This document shows positions 19,447-29,169 of a stretch of 64,000 nt of DNA, one piece after another. A program made the translations under genes and the position numbers. Origin of the DNA: Opitutaceae bacterium (lineage in GTDB: Bacteria > Verrucomicrobiota > Verrucomicrobiia > Opitutales > Opitutaceae). The notes under the pieces were generated by a model. That model saw only the letters and a list, made by a program, of their open reading frames with translations. It did no database searches and had not been told where the DNA came from. The DNA is taken from contig JABTUS010000005.1 of NCBI GenBank assembly GCA_015075305.1, positions 351,241 through 415,240 on the forward strand. The letters are read 5' to 3'. Positions within the stretch are counted from its first letter, which is position 1. Every line of letters starts with the position of its first letter.

Positions 19447-19971
19447 ATGCTCGCCACCGTTGTCATCACCCTATTCGGCGCCGATCGCCCCGGTCTCGTG
19501 GAGGCCACTGCCGCGCGCGTCGCCGCCCATGGAGGGAACTGGCTCGAAAGCCGCCTGCTTCACCTGGGCGGACACTTCGCCGGCATCGTGCGCATCGAGG
19601 TTGATTCGACTCGTGTCGCCGAACTGCGTGAAGCGCTGCTCCACTCCGATTCTCTCGGCCTCACCGTCGTCGTCCATGACACCAGAGCGGAGGCCCCCTT
19701 GTCGCCCAGGAATCCGCCCGCCACGCTCGAAATCGTCGGCCACGACCGCCCCGGAATCATCCGCGCGGTTTCCCAGGCACTCGCCACACACCGGGTGAAT
19801 GTTGAGGAACTGACAACCGAACGCACCTACGCACCCATGACCGGCGAGCCGATCTTCCAGGCTCGGGCCTCACTGACTTTTCCTCCGGGACTTGAACCAG
19901 CCACGGTTCGCAGCGAGCTTGAGAAGATCGCCGGGGACTTGATGGTCGACATTCATTTCCTGCCGAAATAG
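19447..19971 (+). CDS. Double-ACT-domain protein, GcvR-like
   Basis: This 174-residue protein consists of two ACT domains: residues 1-80 (VVITLFGADRPGLVEATAARV) and about 85-170 (LEIVGHDRPGIIRAVSQALA). This is the layout of GcvR, the glycine-cleavage regulator, and of related amino-acid-sensing proteins. The aspartate-arginine-proline-glycine turn that binds ligands is present in both halves. The ATG at 19447 is preferred over an earlier start that would overlap ppk1. No gcv genes lie nearby, so the ligand and target are open. Confidence 0.82.
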   Translation: MLATVVITLFGADRPGLVEATAARVAAHGGNWLESRLLHLGGHFAGIVRIEVDSTRVAELREALLHSDSLGLTVVVHDTRAEAPLSPRNPPATLEIVGHDRPGIIRAVSQALATHRVNVEELTTERTYAPMTGEPIFQARASLTFPPGLEPATVRSELEKIAGDLMVDIHFLPK

Positions 19972-20203
19972 CCGCGCCTCCCACAAAATCGCGCGTTTTC
20001 AGCAAGATGCGCAACCGCTTCGGCTGTTTGCTGTCTGGTTTGGCTCAACCGACAGATCAGCCTTTCGCCGGCACCAGCGCATATCGATAAGCTTCCTGTT
20101 GATGGTAAGTATTTTATGATTTTCCTTACTTCGACGAAGCCATGCGTTTTGAGCTTGTGAATCTTCTGCCGCGCAGGTGACTAGTAGTCTCTTTGTTCCA
20201 CGC

Positions 20204-23200
20204 ATGCCTCCTTCATATCCGGATCCGGCCACGCTCCATAACTCACTTTTCCGCTCGCTCCGGCAAACCTTCATGGGAGCGCGACTTGCGCGGGGCGCGT
20301 TTGGCGCCATTCTCCTTGCGTGTCTCGTGGTCGGCACCGGCTTCTCCACAGCCCATGCACAGACCGCCCCGACATTGGTAAATACGCTGCGCGACTACAC
20401 CACCGTGCTGGGAGGCAGCAACACATGGACCTTGGTGGCCAACGGCTCCTTTCCCATGAATTTCCAATGGCAGCGCCAGCCCGCGGGCCAGACCTCATGG
20501 GAAAACCTGTCGAACGGCAGCGAATACTCAGGCACGCAGACCGGCGTTTTTTCCGTCAATTATGCGCAGCAGATCATGAACGGTGACAAGTTCCGCTGCG
20601 TGGTCAGCAACACCAACGGCAGTGTCACCTCCAACACCGTCACGCTGACCGTCGCCCCCATGCCGCAGGCTCCATCGGTCCTCACGCAGCCCATCAGTCA
20701 GACAGTCTCCGTCGGCTATTCCGTGCTGCTGACGATCGATGTCGCGGGTGCTCCGACCCCCACCATCCAATGGTTCAAGGGCAGCAATGCAATCCCAGGG
20801 GCAACCGGGCCTTCGCTCTACATCCTGAGCCCCCAGCTCGACGACGCCGGCACCTACTATGCAGAACTTGTCAACTCGTCCGGGTCCATCTACAGCGCCG
20901 GAGCCACGCTGAATGTCATCGCGACGGTGCCCTCCGTGGGCAGCTATCCCATCACGACATTTGCAGGCAGTTCTATAGAGTCGGGCTCAGTCAACGGCGT
21001 CCGCACAAACGCCCGCTTCAACTCCCCCAATGGCATCGCCGTCGACTCCCTCGGAACGATCTTCGTGGCCGACGAAGGCAACCACGTCATCCGCAGCATC
21101 CTTCCTGACGGCACCGTATCCATTCTTGCCGGCTCCGCCGGCTTTGGCGGCGCCACCGATGGCAGCGCGCCCAATGCACGCTTCCGTTTTCCCAAGGGCG
21201 TTGCCATGGGCAATGCCGGTTTCGTGCTTGTCGCAGACACCTTCAATCACGCCATCCGGCGCGTCGCTCCGGACGGCACGGTTTCGACACTTGCCGGTTC
21301 ACTTGGATCCAAGGGCACCGTGGACGGCACCGGCACTCAAGCCCGCTTCTCCGACCCCACGGGCATAGCGGTCGACTCGTCAGGCACGATCTACGTCACC
21401 GACCGCACCGCACACACCATCCGAAAAGTTACGTCCCAGGGCGTGGTCTCCACCTTCGCCGGACTCGCCAACAATCCGGGAAGCTCCGATGGCACCGGCA
21501 GCGCCGCGCGATTCGACAACCCCACAGGCATTGGCGTCGATGCGGCAGGCAACGTGTATGTTTCCGATACGTTCAACAGCACCATCCGCAAGATTACGCC
21601 TGCGGGAGTTGTCACAACCCTTGCGGGCGCGCCCACGCAGGTTGGCAGCACCGACGGCACAGCCACGCTCGCGCGGTTCCGCTTTCCGAACGGCATCGCC
21701 GTCGACGCAGCCGGCTTCGTCTATGTCGCCGATGGCAGCAATGCCGTGATCCGCAAGGTCAGCCCCTCCGGGGATGTCCTAACCATCTCCGGTCTGGCCG
21801 TGGTGCGTGGATCTGTCGACGGCACCGGCATCAACGCCCGATTCCAAACGCCGCTCGGCATCGCGGTCGCCGGCAACGGCGATCTCTGGATCACCGATGT
21901 CAACCTGACCAATTCAGCGGGCACCATTCGGAAGGGCACCCTGCTTTCGGCTCCCCAGCCCGTCCTCAACCCTGCCGGACGCACGATCACGGCGGGGCAG
22001 TCCGTCTCATTCAATGCCACCGCAACCGGCACCGCACCCATTTCGTACCAGTGGCAGCGCCTGCCGGCCGGTCAGACCAACTGGGTGAACCTGCTGAATG
22101 GCCTGGATATCACCGGCGTGCACACGACGACGCTCTCCATCAGCAATGCCTCGCTTGGGCTCAATCACGACCAGTTCCGCTTGGCATTCACCAACGGACA
22201 GGGAACCGCCTTCTCCCAACCAGCCCTGCTCACGGTGAATGCCCTGATTGTCCCCGCAGCGATCGCAACGCCCCCTACCAGCCAGACCGTGACCGTGGGC
22301 AATCCCGCAAGTTTCACGGTGAATGCCACCGGCACGGGTCCGCTGACCTACCGCTGGGAGGCTCTGCTGCCCGCAAGCAGCATTTGGATTGATGTCGCAG
22401 GTCAACCCCAGGTGTTCACCGGCGGCACCACGGCCACCGTCGGCATAACCTCGACCACGCCGGTGCAAAGCGGAACCCAGTTCCGAGTCACAGTTTCCAA
22501 CAGCGCCGCCACCGTCACGAGCCAGACCGTCACCCTTACCGTTCTCGGCGTCCCATCGCGCCTGGCCAATCTCTCGATTCGCGGCCCCGCGGGCACGGGA
22601 GAAAAGACGCTGATTCTCGGTTTTGTCGCCACAGGAACAGGCTCGAAGAATCTCATCCTGCGTGTCGTCGGCCCAACGCTCGCGCCGCTCGGCGTCCCCG
22701 GCGCGATGCCGGATCCGACACTGACACTGTACAGCGGCACGAATCCGGTTTCCATTGCGACCAACAACGACTGGAGTGGCGACTCCGGATTCGTCGCGGC
22801 GATGCGAAATGTGGGCGCCTTCGACCTTCCGCTCAACTCAAAGGACGCCGCATTGCCGGCAGCCGTCACTTCGGGCTCCTACACCGTGCACGCCGCAGGT
22901 TACCAGGGATCGACCGGCGTCGTGCTCATCGAAGCCTACGACGCCGACGAGCTCACGGCGCCATCGCGGCTGATCAATTTCTCAGCGCGCAACCAGGTCG
23001 GCATTGGCGACAACATCCTCATCCTCGGCCTCGTGATCAAGGGCGACACTCCCAAGACGCTGCTCTTCCGCGGCATCGGACCGGGTCTCGCGGCATTCAA
23101 CGTGCCCAATTTCCTCGTCGACCCCCGAATCCGCATCTATTCACAGGGAGGCGGCATCCTGGCGGAAAATGACAACTGGGGCAGTGTTCAGGCGACCGCG

Positions 23201-23356
23201 GACGCGATTGCCAAGGTGTCCGCGTTTCCCCTGGCAGCGGGCAGCCGCGACGCAGCGCTCGTCACCACGCTCTTTCCCGGATCATACACCGTGCATATTT
23301 CCGGTGTGCTGGACACCACCGGCGTTGCCTTGGGAGAAATCTACGAGATCCCGTAA
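20204..23356 (+). CDS. Large secreted protein with Ig-like domains, six NHL repeats and a duplicated C-terminal module
   Basis: This protein of about 1050 residues has a long N-terminal region ending in a Sec signal (LARGAFGAILLACLVV, cleavage near AHAQ, residue 53). Two Ig-like domains follow (about 54-230), then six NHL beta-propeller repeats (about 245-575; typical unit FNSPNGIAVDSLGTIFVADEGN), two more Ig-like domains (about 585-780), and two related modules of about 125 residues at the end (RLANLSIRGPAGTGEKTLIL and RLINFSARNQVGIGDNILIL). No PEP-CTERM or LPXTG-like anchor is visible. Such proteins are common in verrucomicrobia and are thought to be exported surface or secreted proteins; the role is unknown. 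ATG 20204 is chosen over a GTG at 20177. Confidence 0.85.
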   Translation: MPPSYPDPATLHNSLFRSLRQTFMGARLARGAFGAILLACLVVGTGFSTAHAQTAPTLVNTLRDYTTVLGGSNTWTLVANGSFPMNFQWQRQPAGQTSWENLSNGSEYSGTQTGVFSVNYAQQIMNGDKFRCVVSNTNGSVTSNTVTLTVAPMPQAPSVLTQPISQTVSVGYSVLLTIDVAGAPTPTIQWFKGSNAIPGATGPSLYILSPQLDDAGTYYAELVNSSGSIYSAGATLNVIATVPSVGSYPITTFAGSSIESGSVNGVRTNARFNSPNGIAVDSLGTIFVADEGNHVIRSILPDGTVSILAGSAGFGGATDGSAPNARFRFPKGVAMGNAGFVLVADTFNHAIRRVAPDGTVSTLAGSLGSKGTVDGTGTQARFSDPTGIAVDSSGTIYVTDRTAHTIRKVTSQGVVSTFAGLANNPGSSDGTGSAARFDNPTGIGVDAAGNVYVSDTFNSTIRKITPAGVVTTLAGAPTQVGSTDGTATLARFRFPNGIAVDAAGFVYVADGSNAVIRKVSPSGDVLTISGLAVVRGSVDGTGINARFQTPLGIAVAGNGDLWITDVNLTNSAGTIRKGTLLSAPQPVLNPAGRTITAGQSVSFNATATGTAPISYQWQRLPAGQTNWVNLLNGLDITGVHTTTLSISNASLGLNHDQFRLAFTNGQGTAFSQPALLTVNALIVPAAIATPPTSQTVTVGNPASFTVNATGTGPLTYRWEALLPASSIWIDVAGQPQVFTGGTTATVGITSTTPVQSGTQFRVTVSNSAATVTSQTVTLTVLGVPSRLANLSIRGPAGTGEKTLILGFVATGTGSKNLILRVVGPTLAPLGVPGAMPDPTLTLYSGTNPVSIATNNDWSGDSGFVAAMRNVGAFDLPLNSKDAALPAAVTSGSYTVHAAGYQGSTGVVLIEAYDADELTAPSRLINFSARNQVGIGDNILILGLVIKGDTPKTLLFRGIGPGLAAFNVPNFLVDPRIRIYSQGGGILAENDNWGSVQATADAIAKVSAFPLAAGSRDAALVTTLFPGSYTVHISGVLDTTGVALGEIYEIP

Positions 23357-23441
23357 CCGCCGCAGGACGGGCGCAATTGTCGTCCAAAATTTCGGCTTCC
23401 GTTTTCCGGGGGGATACCTACCGTGTGCCCCTCATTCGTCC

Positions 23442-23532
<91 letters not shown>

Positions 23533-23662
23533 GCTTCGCTCTTCGAGCTTCGCATGGCACGGCCATCTTCGCATGCGGAAAATCACATTTGCCCCTCCTT
23601 CAACAGAGCGAAGCATGCCCTGCGTAGCCTCGGCGTAGCAGGGCGGCTCGTGGAATGCAGTC

Positions 23663-23790
23663 ATGCACTACGTGTACCTGATGGAAAGCACCGGAGTGCC
23701 CAGTTCGTCGGTCCGCCCCAGTCCCAACCGCGCCCATGAAGTCACCCCCGGGCAACCCAATGCTGCAGGATTTCCCATATCCAGTTCGAC
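23663..23790 (+). pseudogene. Decayed GIY-YIG nuclease fragment
   Basis: The first codons read MHYVYLMEST, matching the start of GIY-YIG endonuclease-domain proteins (often MHYVYLLxS). After about ten codons the similarity fails, apart from shreds such as NAAGFP that resemble the HTAKFxP region, and the reading runs into palindromic repeats. The catalytic YIG, Arg and Glu are not recognisable. Such small genes often sit beside tRNA genes. Confidence 0.35.
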
Positions 23791-23792
23791 GA

Positions 23793-23994
23793 TAGCCCCA
23801 ACGGGGCGCACAAAGACAGCCCGGGGCACGCGCCCCGGGGATTCAATCCCCATCAAGAAGCCGAGCCCTGAAGGGGCGACCCAACCCGCCTTGGCGACTG
23901 CGTTGTGGATCGCCCCTTCAGGGCTCAATGTCGCATTTCCAATCAATACCCATGGCTTTGCCATGGGCTGCAGTAAGCTGCGCCTTCAGCGCGC
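23793..23994. repeat. Palindromic mosaic repeat, family B
   Basis: A chain of short inverted repeats: AGCCCCAACGGGGCGC; CCCGGGGCACGCGCCCCGGG; GAGCCCTGAAGGGGCGACCC paired with GCCCCTTCAGGGCTC; CCCATGGCTTTGCCATGGG; and TGCGCCTTCAGCGCGC. The same modules occur in the opposite orientation at 59436-60104 and in decayed form near 63325-63415. The remaining spacer, 23532-24071, shows no gene other than the GIY-YIG remnant. Confidence 0.8.
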
Positions 23995-24071
23995 ATTCCC
24001 CCACCCACCCCCTTCGCTGCTTTGCGCCTTCGCGTTTGATTCCTCTGGCGCGTTTCTCGGGCTGACTGCGC

Positions 24072-25304
24072 CTACTTCCGCTCGCGGATCAGGCGGCTCA
24101 GATCGATCCGGTGCGCCTGCGGTATGCCGTCGACAGGCATGTTGAAATACACCGCTTTCCCGTCCCGAGAAAATGCCGGATTCATGTGGGTTCCGTTTCT
24201 CCAGATGGGCCCGGCGTGCACGTTCACGAGCACAGCCAGCGGCTCAATGATTCCTGTCCGATAGAGCCGCATCACCACGGGATCAGTTTCGTAGATGGTC
24301 TCCGAAACCAGATGCTTCCGATCAGGTGAGATTCCCATGTGATTCCCGGGCCCGGTCAGCGTTTGAATGTACTTGCCGTCCCGGTCCCAGCGCACCGCCT
24401 TCAACTGGTCGGCACCGCCTCCCCGGAGATGCCCGAAAATGGTCGAATCGTCATACCACTGCTGGTGAAGCGGCTTCACCTTGGTCCCAAACGGCCTGAC
24501 GTCCGAACCGTCGATCCTGCATGTGACAAGATTCTCAAGCCCCTTCCCCGTATCCAGACGGATGCTGATGTAGTTCCCCTCAGTGCTGAGCTGCGCATGG
24601 GCAATCATCCAGTCAGCCGGCGCGTCGCTGCTCTTGAGCCGATCCTTGAGCGACCCCAAATCCCTCTCAAGATCCACGACCTGCTTCACCGTCCCCGCGT
24701 GATAGAGATAGAGTCCGCTTCGCCCAAGGCTGCTTCCATTCGGGTACTTCTTCTTGTCCACGATCAGGAGCACGGATTCGTTGGGGGTGTCACCGTGACC
24801 CACTGAAGCCTCCATGGGCCCGAACACCAGGTCGCCATTGCTTCGAATTACGTAGGTTCCATAGCACCCCTTCTCAGGGAGATAGTCCATGTAGGCCAGC
24901 GTGTCGCCATCCAGCCAGATCTGCATCGCTCCATCATGCCAGCGCGTTCTCGTGATATCCCTGAGTCTGACCGGATTCTTCAGATCGGCATTGCACAGGT
25001 AGAGCCCGCCCTTCGAGTAGCCGGCCTTTGAAGAAGGCCCCTTCGTCTTCGGCGGATTCCATTCAAAGGCGACAAAAACGATCCTGCGTCCATCGGGACT
25101 CTCCGGACTCGTGCCGAAGGCGCCAATTTCGGTGGCAAGTTCCGGAAGGGACGCGACCCTCTGATAAACCACGCCCGGCGTCACCTCTGGCCCCGACCCA
25201 GAAGCTGTGGCGGCGGCGAACGACGACGCAACAAAGGCCGTTGGCAAGCCGACGAACAGCAGGCCACGCACGATTCGCCGCAGGGAGGAGAAACACGACT
25301 TCAT
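24072..25304 (-). CDS. Exported beta-propeller (PD40/TolB-like) protein of unknown function
   Basis: This 410-residue protein has a signal peptide (MKSCFSSLRRIVRG, hydrophobic core, AFVASSFAAA). Several PD40-type blades follow, recognised by SPDGRRIVFVAF, LSTEGNYISIRL, ISPDRKHLVSE and FSRDGKAVYFNM. This suggests a periplasmic or surface beta-propeller of the TolB/WD40-like type. No protease domain or catalytic triad is present. ATG 25304 gives a proper signal peptide; the open frame extends upstream to 25616 only because that region is GC-rich repeat. No neighbour suggests a pathway. Confidence 0.75.
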   Translation of the reverse strand: MKSCFSSLRRIVRGLLFVGLPTAFVASSFAAATASGSGPEVTPGVVYQRVASLPELATEIGAFGTSPESPDGRRIVFVAFEWNPPKTKGPSSKAGYSKGGLYLCNADLKNPVRLRDITRTRWHDGAMQIWLDGDTLAYMDYLPEKGCYGTYVIRSNGDLVFGPMEASVGHGDTPNESVLLIVDKKKYPNGSSLGRSGLYLYHAGTVKQVVDLERDLGSLKDRLKSSDAPADWMIAHAQLSTEGNYISIRLDTGKGLENLVTCRIDGSDVRPFGTKVKPLHQQWYDDSTIFGHLRGGGADQLKAVRWDRDGKYIQTLTGPGNHMGISPDRKHLVSETIYETDPVVMRLYRTGIIEPLAVLVNVHAGPIWRNGTHMNPAFSRDGKAVYFNMPVDGIPQAHRIDLSRLIRERK

Positions 25305-25652
25305 AGGGATGCCCGGCAGGAATCCACGACAATCAATGCCACGCAACAGTTTCATGGATTGATCTGTAAAGTGATGGAGGCGTTCGCCCTCCGCGACCGC
25401 CGCTGCTCCGCATGAAATCCCTCCTTCCCATTGCATCTCACTCCTCCACTCCACCACCCCTTCGCGTCCCCGCGCCTTCGCGTTTAACCCTCCGGCGCCT
25501 TTTCGCGGCGCACGTCCCCAGGTCCCGACGGAGCGTGTCCCTCCATTCGGAAGAACAACCCCCTGACCGCCGACCTCCTGGCATTCACGCTCTGAATCCG
25601 GATCGCATCCGCGCAATCCGTGGTCAATGTCCGTGGTTTTCCCCTCCGTGGT
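25305..25652. repeat. Intergenic spacer with a full copy of dispersed repeat family A
   Basis: No gene is visible. Positions about 25455-25556 carry a unit of about 95 bases (CTTCGCGTCCCCGCGCCTTC ... GACGGAGCGTGTCCCTCC) that is closely matched at about 26500-26600 and partly at about 26676-26740, 24010-24060 and 16985-17015. Confidence 0.7.
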
Positions 25653-26243
25653 TCAAATCAGCTTTGCCGCGACGCTGACCAGACGCCTTGCCTGATGGCT
25701 GATCGCCGCCTTCACATCGTCGGTGAACGGTGCTCCCTGCGTGTGGCTGTACCCATACGGATTGCCTCCAACCTTGAAAATGACGGGGTCCGTGTAGCCC
25801 GGTGCGACCACGATTCCGCCCCAGTGGCAGACCGTCGCATAAAACGACAGGATCGTCGCCTCCTGGCCGCCGTGCGCGTTTTGCGCTGATGCCATGGCCG
25901 AGACCGCCTTGTTGGCCAGCCCACCCTTCGCCCAGGTTCCTCCGAGTGTGTCAATAAACGCACGCATCTGTCCGGCCATCACCCCAAAGCGGGTCGGGGC
26001 GGAAAAGAGAAAGGCATTCGCCCACTCCATGTCCGCCGCTGTCGCCACAGGAATGTGAGCGGCCCGATCGGCCTGCGCCTTCCACCCCTCCTGTCGCGCC
26101 ACGACCTCCGCGGAAACAGTCTCGGCAGCCTTCAACAGGCGCACCTCCGCGCCCGCAGCTTTCGCCGCCTCAGCGGCGATCGAGGCCATCTGGAAATTGG
26201 TGCCGTAGGTGGAATAGTAGATGACTGCAAGTTTTACGCTCAT
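25653..26243 (-). CDS. wrbA: NAD(P)H:quinone oxidoreductase WrbA, flavodoxin-like
   Basis: This 196-residue FMN protein reduces quinones by two electrons. It has the N-terminal phosphate-binding loop [12 protein letters not shown], the flavin-contact region [18 protein letters not shown], and the family marker [13 protein letters not shown]. Length matches WrbA (about 198). The start [11 protein letters not shown] is the only good one. It stands alone between two repeat-containing spacers. Confidence 0.92.
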   Translation of the reverse strand: MSVKLAVIYYSTYGTNFQMASIAAEAAKAAGAEVRLLKAAETVSAEVVARQEGWKAQADRAAHIPVATAADMEWANAFLFSAPTRFGVMAGQMRAFIDTLGGTWAKGGLANKAVSAMASAQNAHGGQEATILSFYATVCHWGGIVVAPGYTDPVIFKVGGNPYGYSHTQGAPFTDDVKAAISHQARRLVSVAAKLI

Positions 26244-26848
26244 GGAATGGAATCGTGATAGGCTTCATCGATAGCGTGCCAACCCAAAAAATGCAAACCG
26301 CGCAGCGGGATATCAGTAGCGCCTGATCACAGGCATCAGACAACCGTCTGCCGCCCCTCCGTTGGAGGGGCATGCTTTGTCATGCCCAGGGTTCGCCCAC
26401 AGCTCCACGCCGCCAGTTCAATTCCTCCTCGACTCATTCCGCTCCCTCTCCTCCGCGATCTCGGCGACTCCGCGTGAAATTCTTCCGACCTATTCCTTCT
26501 CACCGCTTCGCGTCCTCGCGCCTTCGCGTTTAACCTTCCGGCGCCGTTTCGCAACACACGTCCCCAGGTCACGACGGAGCGTGCCCCTCCAGTCGGAATA
26601 AAAACATCCAAACTTCCTCTCTTCTCCGCGTGCTCCGCGACTCCGCGTGAGCATCTTCCTTCCGATTCAATCCCTCACCCCTTCGCGTCCTCGCGCCTTC
26701 GCGTTTAATCTCTCCGTCACCTTTGCGCAACGCACGTCCCACGGGTTCAAGGTTGCGCGCCAGTCCAACATGAGATCAATACCCACGCTTGTGAGCCGCT
26801 CAAACCATCTTCCAAACCGCACCACCCCTGCTTGATCGGCGCAACCCC
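26244..26848. repeat. Intergenic spacer with copies of dispersed repeat family A
   Basis: This spacer of about 600 bases has no convincing gene. Positions 26355-26395 repeat the GGGGCATGCTTTGTCATGCC element seen near 17114. Positions about 26500-26600 are a near-identical copy of the unit near 25455. About 26676-26740 is a shorter, diverged copy. Short open frames here arise from the repeats. Confidence 0.7.
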
Positions 26849-27826
26849 ATGACATTCCGCCTTTCCTCAACGGGGCTAGAAACCAACGCCAGCAGCCCAA
26901 TGCACGATCTCGCTCGCTTCGCCGATAGCGTGCTGCGCGGCCTGGGCCAGGTGATGTTCCAGAACAACAGCTTCACCGGCCTGCTGTTTCTGGCCGGCAT
27001 CGCCTGGAACTCCCTCCTGCTCGCCATCGGCGCCCTTTTCGGAACCGTCATCGCAACACTGACCGCACTCTCCCTCGGCGCGGACCGCACCGCGGTGCGC
27101 ACCGGGCTGTTCGGTTTCAACGGTGCTCTGACAGCCATCGCCCTGCTGTTCTTTCTTGAGGCAGAAGCGCTCACCTGGGCCTGCATCATTCTTGCCTCGG
27201 CTTGCTCGACAATTCTGATGGCCGCCATGATGGCCGCCTTCCGCAACTGGAATCTGCCTGCGCTGACCGCTCCCTTCGTCTTCACAACGCTCGTCTTTCT
27301 TCTCGCCGCAGTGCAGTTTGGCGGCCTGCACCCCACCGATCAACTGCCCATGGCCGGGCTCCCAAACCTGACCAGCATCGAGGGCGTCGTGACACTCACA
27401 ACCTTCGGCAAGGGTGTGCTCAACGGCATCGCCCAGGTCTTCTTTCAGGAAAATCCCGTCACCGGCTTGTGCTTCCTGGCAGGCCTGGTCGTCGCCTCGC
27501 GCCTCGCATGCCTCGCCGCATTGATCGGTTCACTCGCCGGACTGCCGGTCTCGTGGGGCATGGGCGCTGCCGAGCCGGCGCTGCGGGCCGGCGTGTTCGG
27601 CTTCAACAGCGTTCTGACCGGCATCGCGCTCGCGAGTGTTTTCCTGAAGCCGGGAACGCCGTCCCTTGTCTACGCCCTGCTCGGCGCGATCGTCACGCCC
27701 TTCGTCGCAGCCGCGTGCGCCGCCGCGCTTCTGCCGCTCGGTTTGCCCGCCATGACACTCCCCTTCGTGCTCACCACCTGGGTTTTCCTTTTCGCAAGCC
27801 GCGAGTTTCGCCCGCTGGCACCCTAG
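26849..27826 (+). CDS. Urea transporter, UT family
   Basis: This 325-residue membrane protein is made of two homologous halves, as in SLC14/UT channels. Each half has the pore motif set: QVMFQNNSFTGLLFLAGI and QVFFQENPVTGLCFLAG; GLFGFNGALTAIAL and GVFGFNSVLTGIAL; PALTAPFVFTT and PAMTLPFVLTTW. It should let urea diffuse across the inner membrane. ATG 26849 is used; an ATG 17 codons later (SSPMHDLARF) is possible. No urease genes are visible. It converges with a Crp/Fnr-family regulator gene 10 bases away. Confidence 0.9.
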   Translation: MTFRLSSTGLETNASSPMHDLARFADSVLRGLGQVMFQNNSFTGLLFLAGIAWNSLLLAIGALFGTVIATLTALSLGADRTAVRTGLFGFNGALTAIALLFFLEAEALTWACIILASACSTILMAAMMAAFRNWNLPALTAPFVFTTLVFLLAAVQFGGLHPTDQLPMAGLPNLTSIEGVVTLTTFGKGVLNGIAQVFFQENPVTGLCFLAGLVVASRLACLAALIGSLAGLPVSWGMGAAEPALRAGVFGFNSVLTGIALASVFLKPGTPSLVYALLGAIVTPFVAAACAAALLPLGLPAMTLPFVLTTWVFLFASREFRPLAP

Positions 27827-27835
27827 TTTTTCCCC

Positions 27836-28567
27836 CTACACCCTGCCGTAGGCCGACAGGCCATGGGCGTCGAGGACCTGGATCTGCGAGCCCTTGACCT
27901 GGATCAGCCCTTCCCGGCGGAATCGCGCGAAGGTGCGCGACAGCGTTTCGCTCGTCACGCCGAGCTGTCCCGCCAGGACTCTTTTCGGGACGTTCAATTG
28001 AATGCTCACGGGACACCCCAGCGCAACGGCCGGCGACTGCCGCATCAGCCACTCCGCCAGGCGGTGTTCGATCTGGCTTCCTTTCAAATCCAGCAGCGTC
28101 TGGACGAGATGCTTCAGGTGCAGGCTGATCGCCCCCAGCATGTGCAGCGACAGGTCGGGCTGACGGCGGATCAGCTCGCGAAACCTGACCTTGTTCACTA
28201 CTATCACCTGGCTCGGCTCCAGCGCGATGCCATTGGCCGGATACGTGTCCACCGTGGCCAGCGTAACCTCCGCAAAACTCTCCGGAGGCCGGAAAACACA
28301 GATGATCTGTTCGCGGCGATCCGGCGCGAGCTTGTAGATGCTCACCGCACCGGTCTGCATGACATAAAATCCCTCCGACATCTCGCCCTCCCGGAAAAGC
28401 ATCTCCCCGCGCTGCAGGCTGCGCACAAAACACCCCTCGGCGACCGCCGCGAGATCACCGGAAGACAGAGAGGAGAACAACTGGCTCTGGCGAAGCGTCG
28501 CGCGGATCGCGGTGAGGCGCATCGATCCCTGGGTTTCCATTGTCGACTGCAGCTCCATGATCAACAA
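27836..28567 (-). CDS. Crp/Fnr-family transcriptional regulator
   Basis: This 243-residue regulator has a cyclic-nucleotide-binding-type beta-roll (about residues 28-150; LFREGEMSEGFYVMQTGAVSIYK) and a C-terminal winged helix-turn-helix (LAGQLGVTSETLSRTFARFRREG). The RxxS-type phosphate-binding signature of cAMP-binding CRP and the cysteine cluster of FNR are both absent, so the signal is unknown. Start candidates are ATG 28567 or ATG 28558. Its position beside the urea transporter gene, in convergent orientation, does not show regulation of that gene. Confidence 0.87.
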   Translation of the reverse strand: MLIMELQSTMETQGSMRLTAIRATLRQSQLFSSLSSGDLAAVAEGCFVRSLQRGEMLFREGEMSEGFYVMQTGAVSIYKLAPDRREQIICVFRPPESFAEVTLATVDTYPANGIALEPSQVIVVNKVRFRELIRRQPDLSLHMLGAISLHLKHLVQTLLDLKGSQIEHRLAEWLMRQSPAVALGCPVSIQLNVPKRVLAGQLGVTSETLSRTFARFRREGLIQVKGSQIQVLDAHGLSAYGRV

Positions 28568-28649
28568 GGGAACGCGCAGCGTTCACCATGGCAAGCCGGC
28601 GAGCCGGCCATTTCATGGCCGCGTGATTCGCCGGCTCACCGCCTCGCCC

Positions 28650-29060
28650 TCACAGGTTCTCGTCCTGCCCCGCGGGCACGGGCTCAGTCCGGTTCGCCGG
28701 GAGGTGATGCGGCAGCACGAGATAATAGTTCATCAGCCAGAAGCTCCGGGAGTGGCGGTAAAAGAGAACGGGGAAAAGGATTGCGCCGACCCCCGCGACA
28801 ATCGACGCGGTGCGGCCGGATAATATCGCATTCAGATACAATACCAGCACCGGCACCAGGAAGCAGACGACCGTCACGCCGTAGTTGAGCGACATCGCGC
28901 CGAGGAATCCGCCCTCGTCGCGCTCGAGCCGGAGCCCGCAGTGCGGGCAGCTTCGATTGAGCGTGAACCACGCCCCCTTCTTGAAGAGCTCCGGTTCCCC
29001 GCAGTTCGGGCAGCGCAGGCTCAGGCCGCGCTGGATGATTTGAAGCCTTGAAACGCTCAT
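28650..29060 (-). CDS. DUF983-family membrane protein with zinc-ribbon-like cysteines
   Basis: This 136-residue protein begins MSVSRLQIIQRGLSLRCPNCGEPELF and has a second CPHCG motif, forming a probable four-cysteine metal site in the first 45 residues. Two hydrophobic helices follow (VTVVCFLVPVLVLYL and SIVAGVGAILFPVLF). This matches DUF983, whose function is unknown. The ATG at 29060 fits the family start. It lies downstream of the tsf terminator on the same strand. Confidence 0.82.
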   Translation of the reverse strand: MSVSRLQIIQRGLSLRCPNCGEPELFKKGAWFTLNRSCPHCGLRLERDEGGFLGAMSLNYGVTVVCFLVPVLVLYLNAILSGRTASIVAGVGAILFPVLFYRHSRSFWLMNYYLVLPHHLPANRTEPVPAGQDENL

Positions 29061-29075
29061 GCTGATGAAAAAGCA

Positions 29076-29108
29076 AAAGACGCCTTTCCAAAAAGGAAAG
29101 GCGTCTTT
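29076..29108 (-). terminator. Rho-independent terminator downstream of tsf
   Basis: A perfect 14-base-pair stem (AAAGACGCCTTTCC / GGAAAGGCGTCTTT) has a five-base loop. Read on the minus strand it is followed by TGCTTTTT. It lies about 60 bases past the tsf stop, so it ends the rpsB-tsf transcript; it also overlaps the leader of the DUF983 gene. Confidence 0.88.
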
Positions 29109-29169
29109 GAGAGTCCTGATCGGCGTCAAGCGCCGCGACACGCAGGCCGGGCGGCTCGCCGCGACTCGC

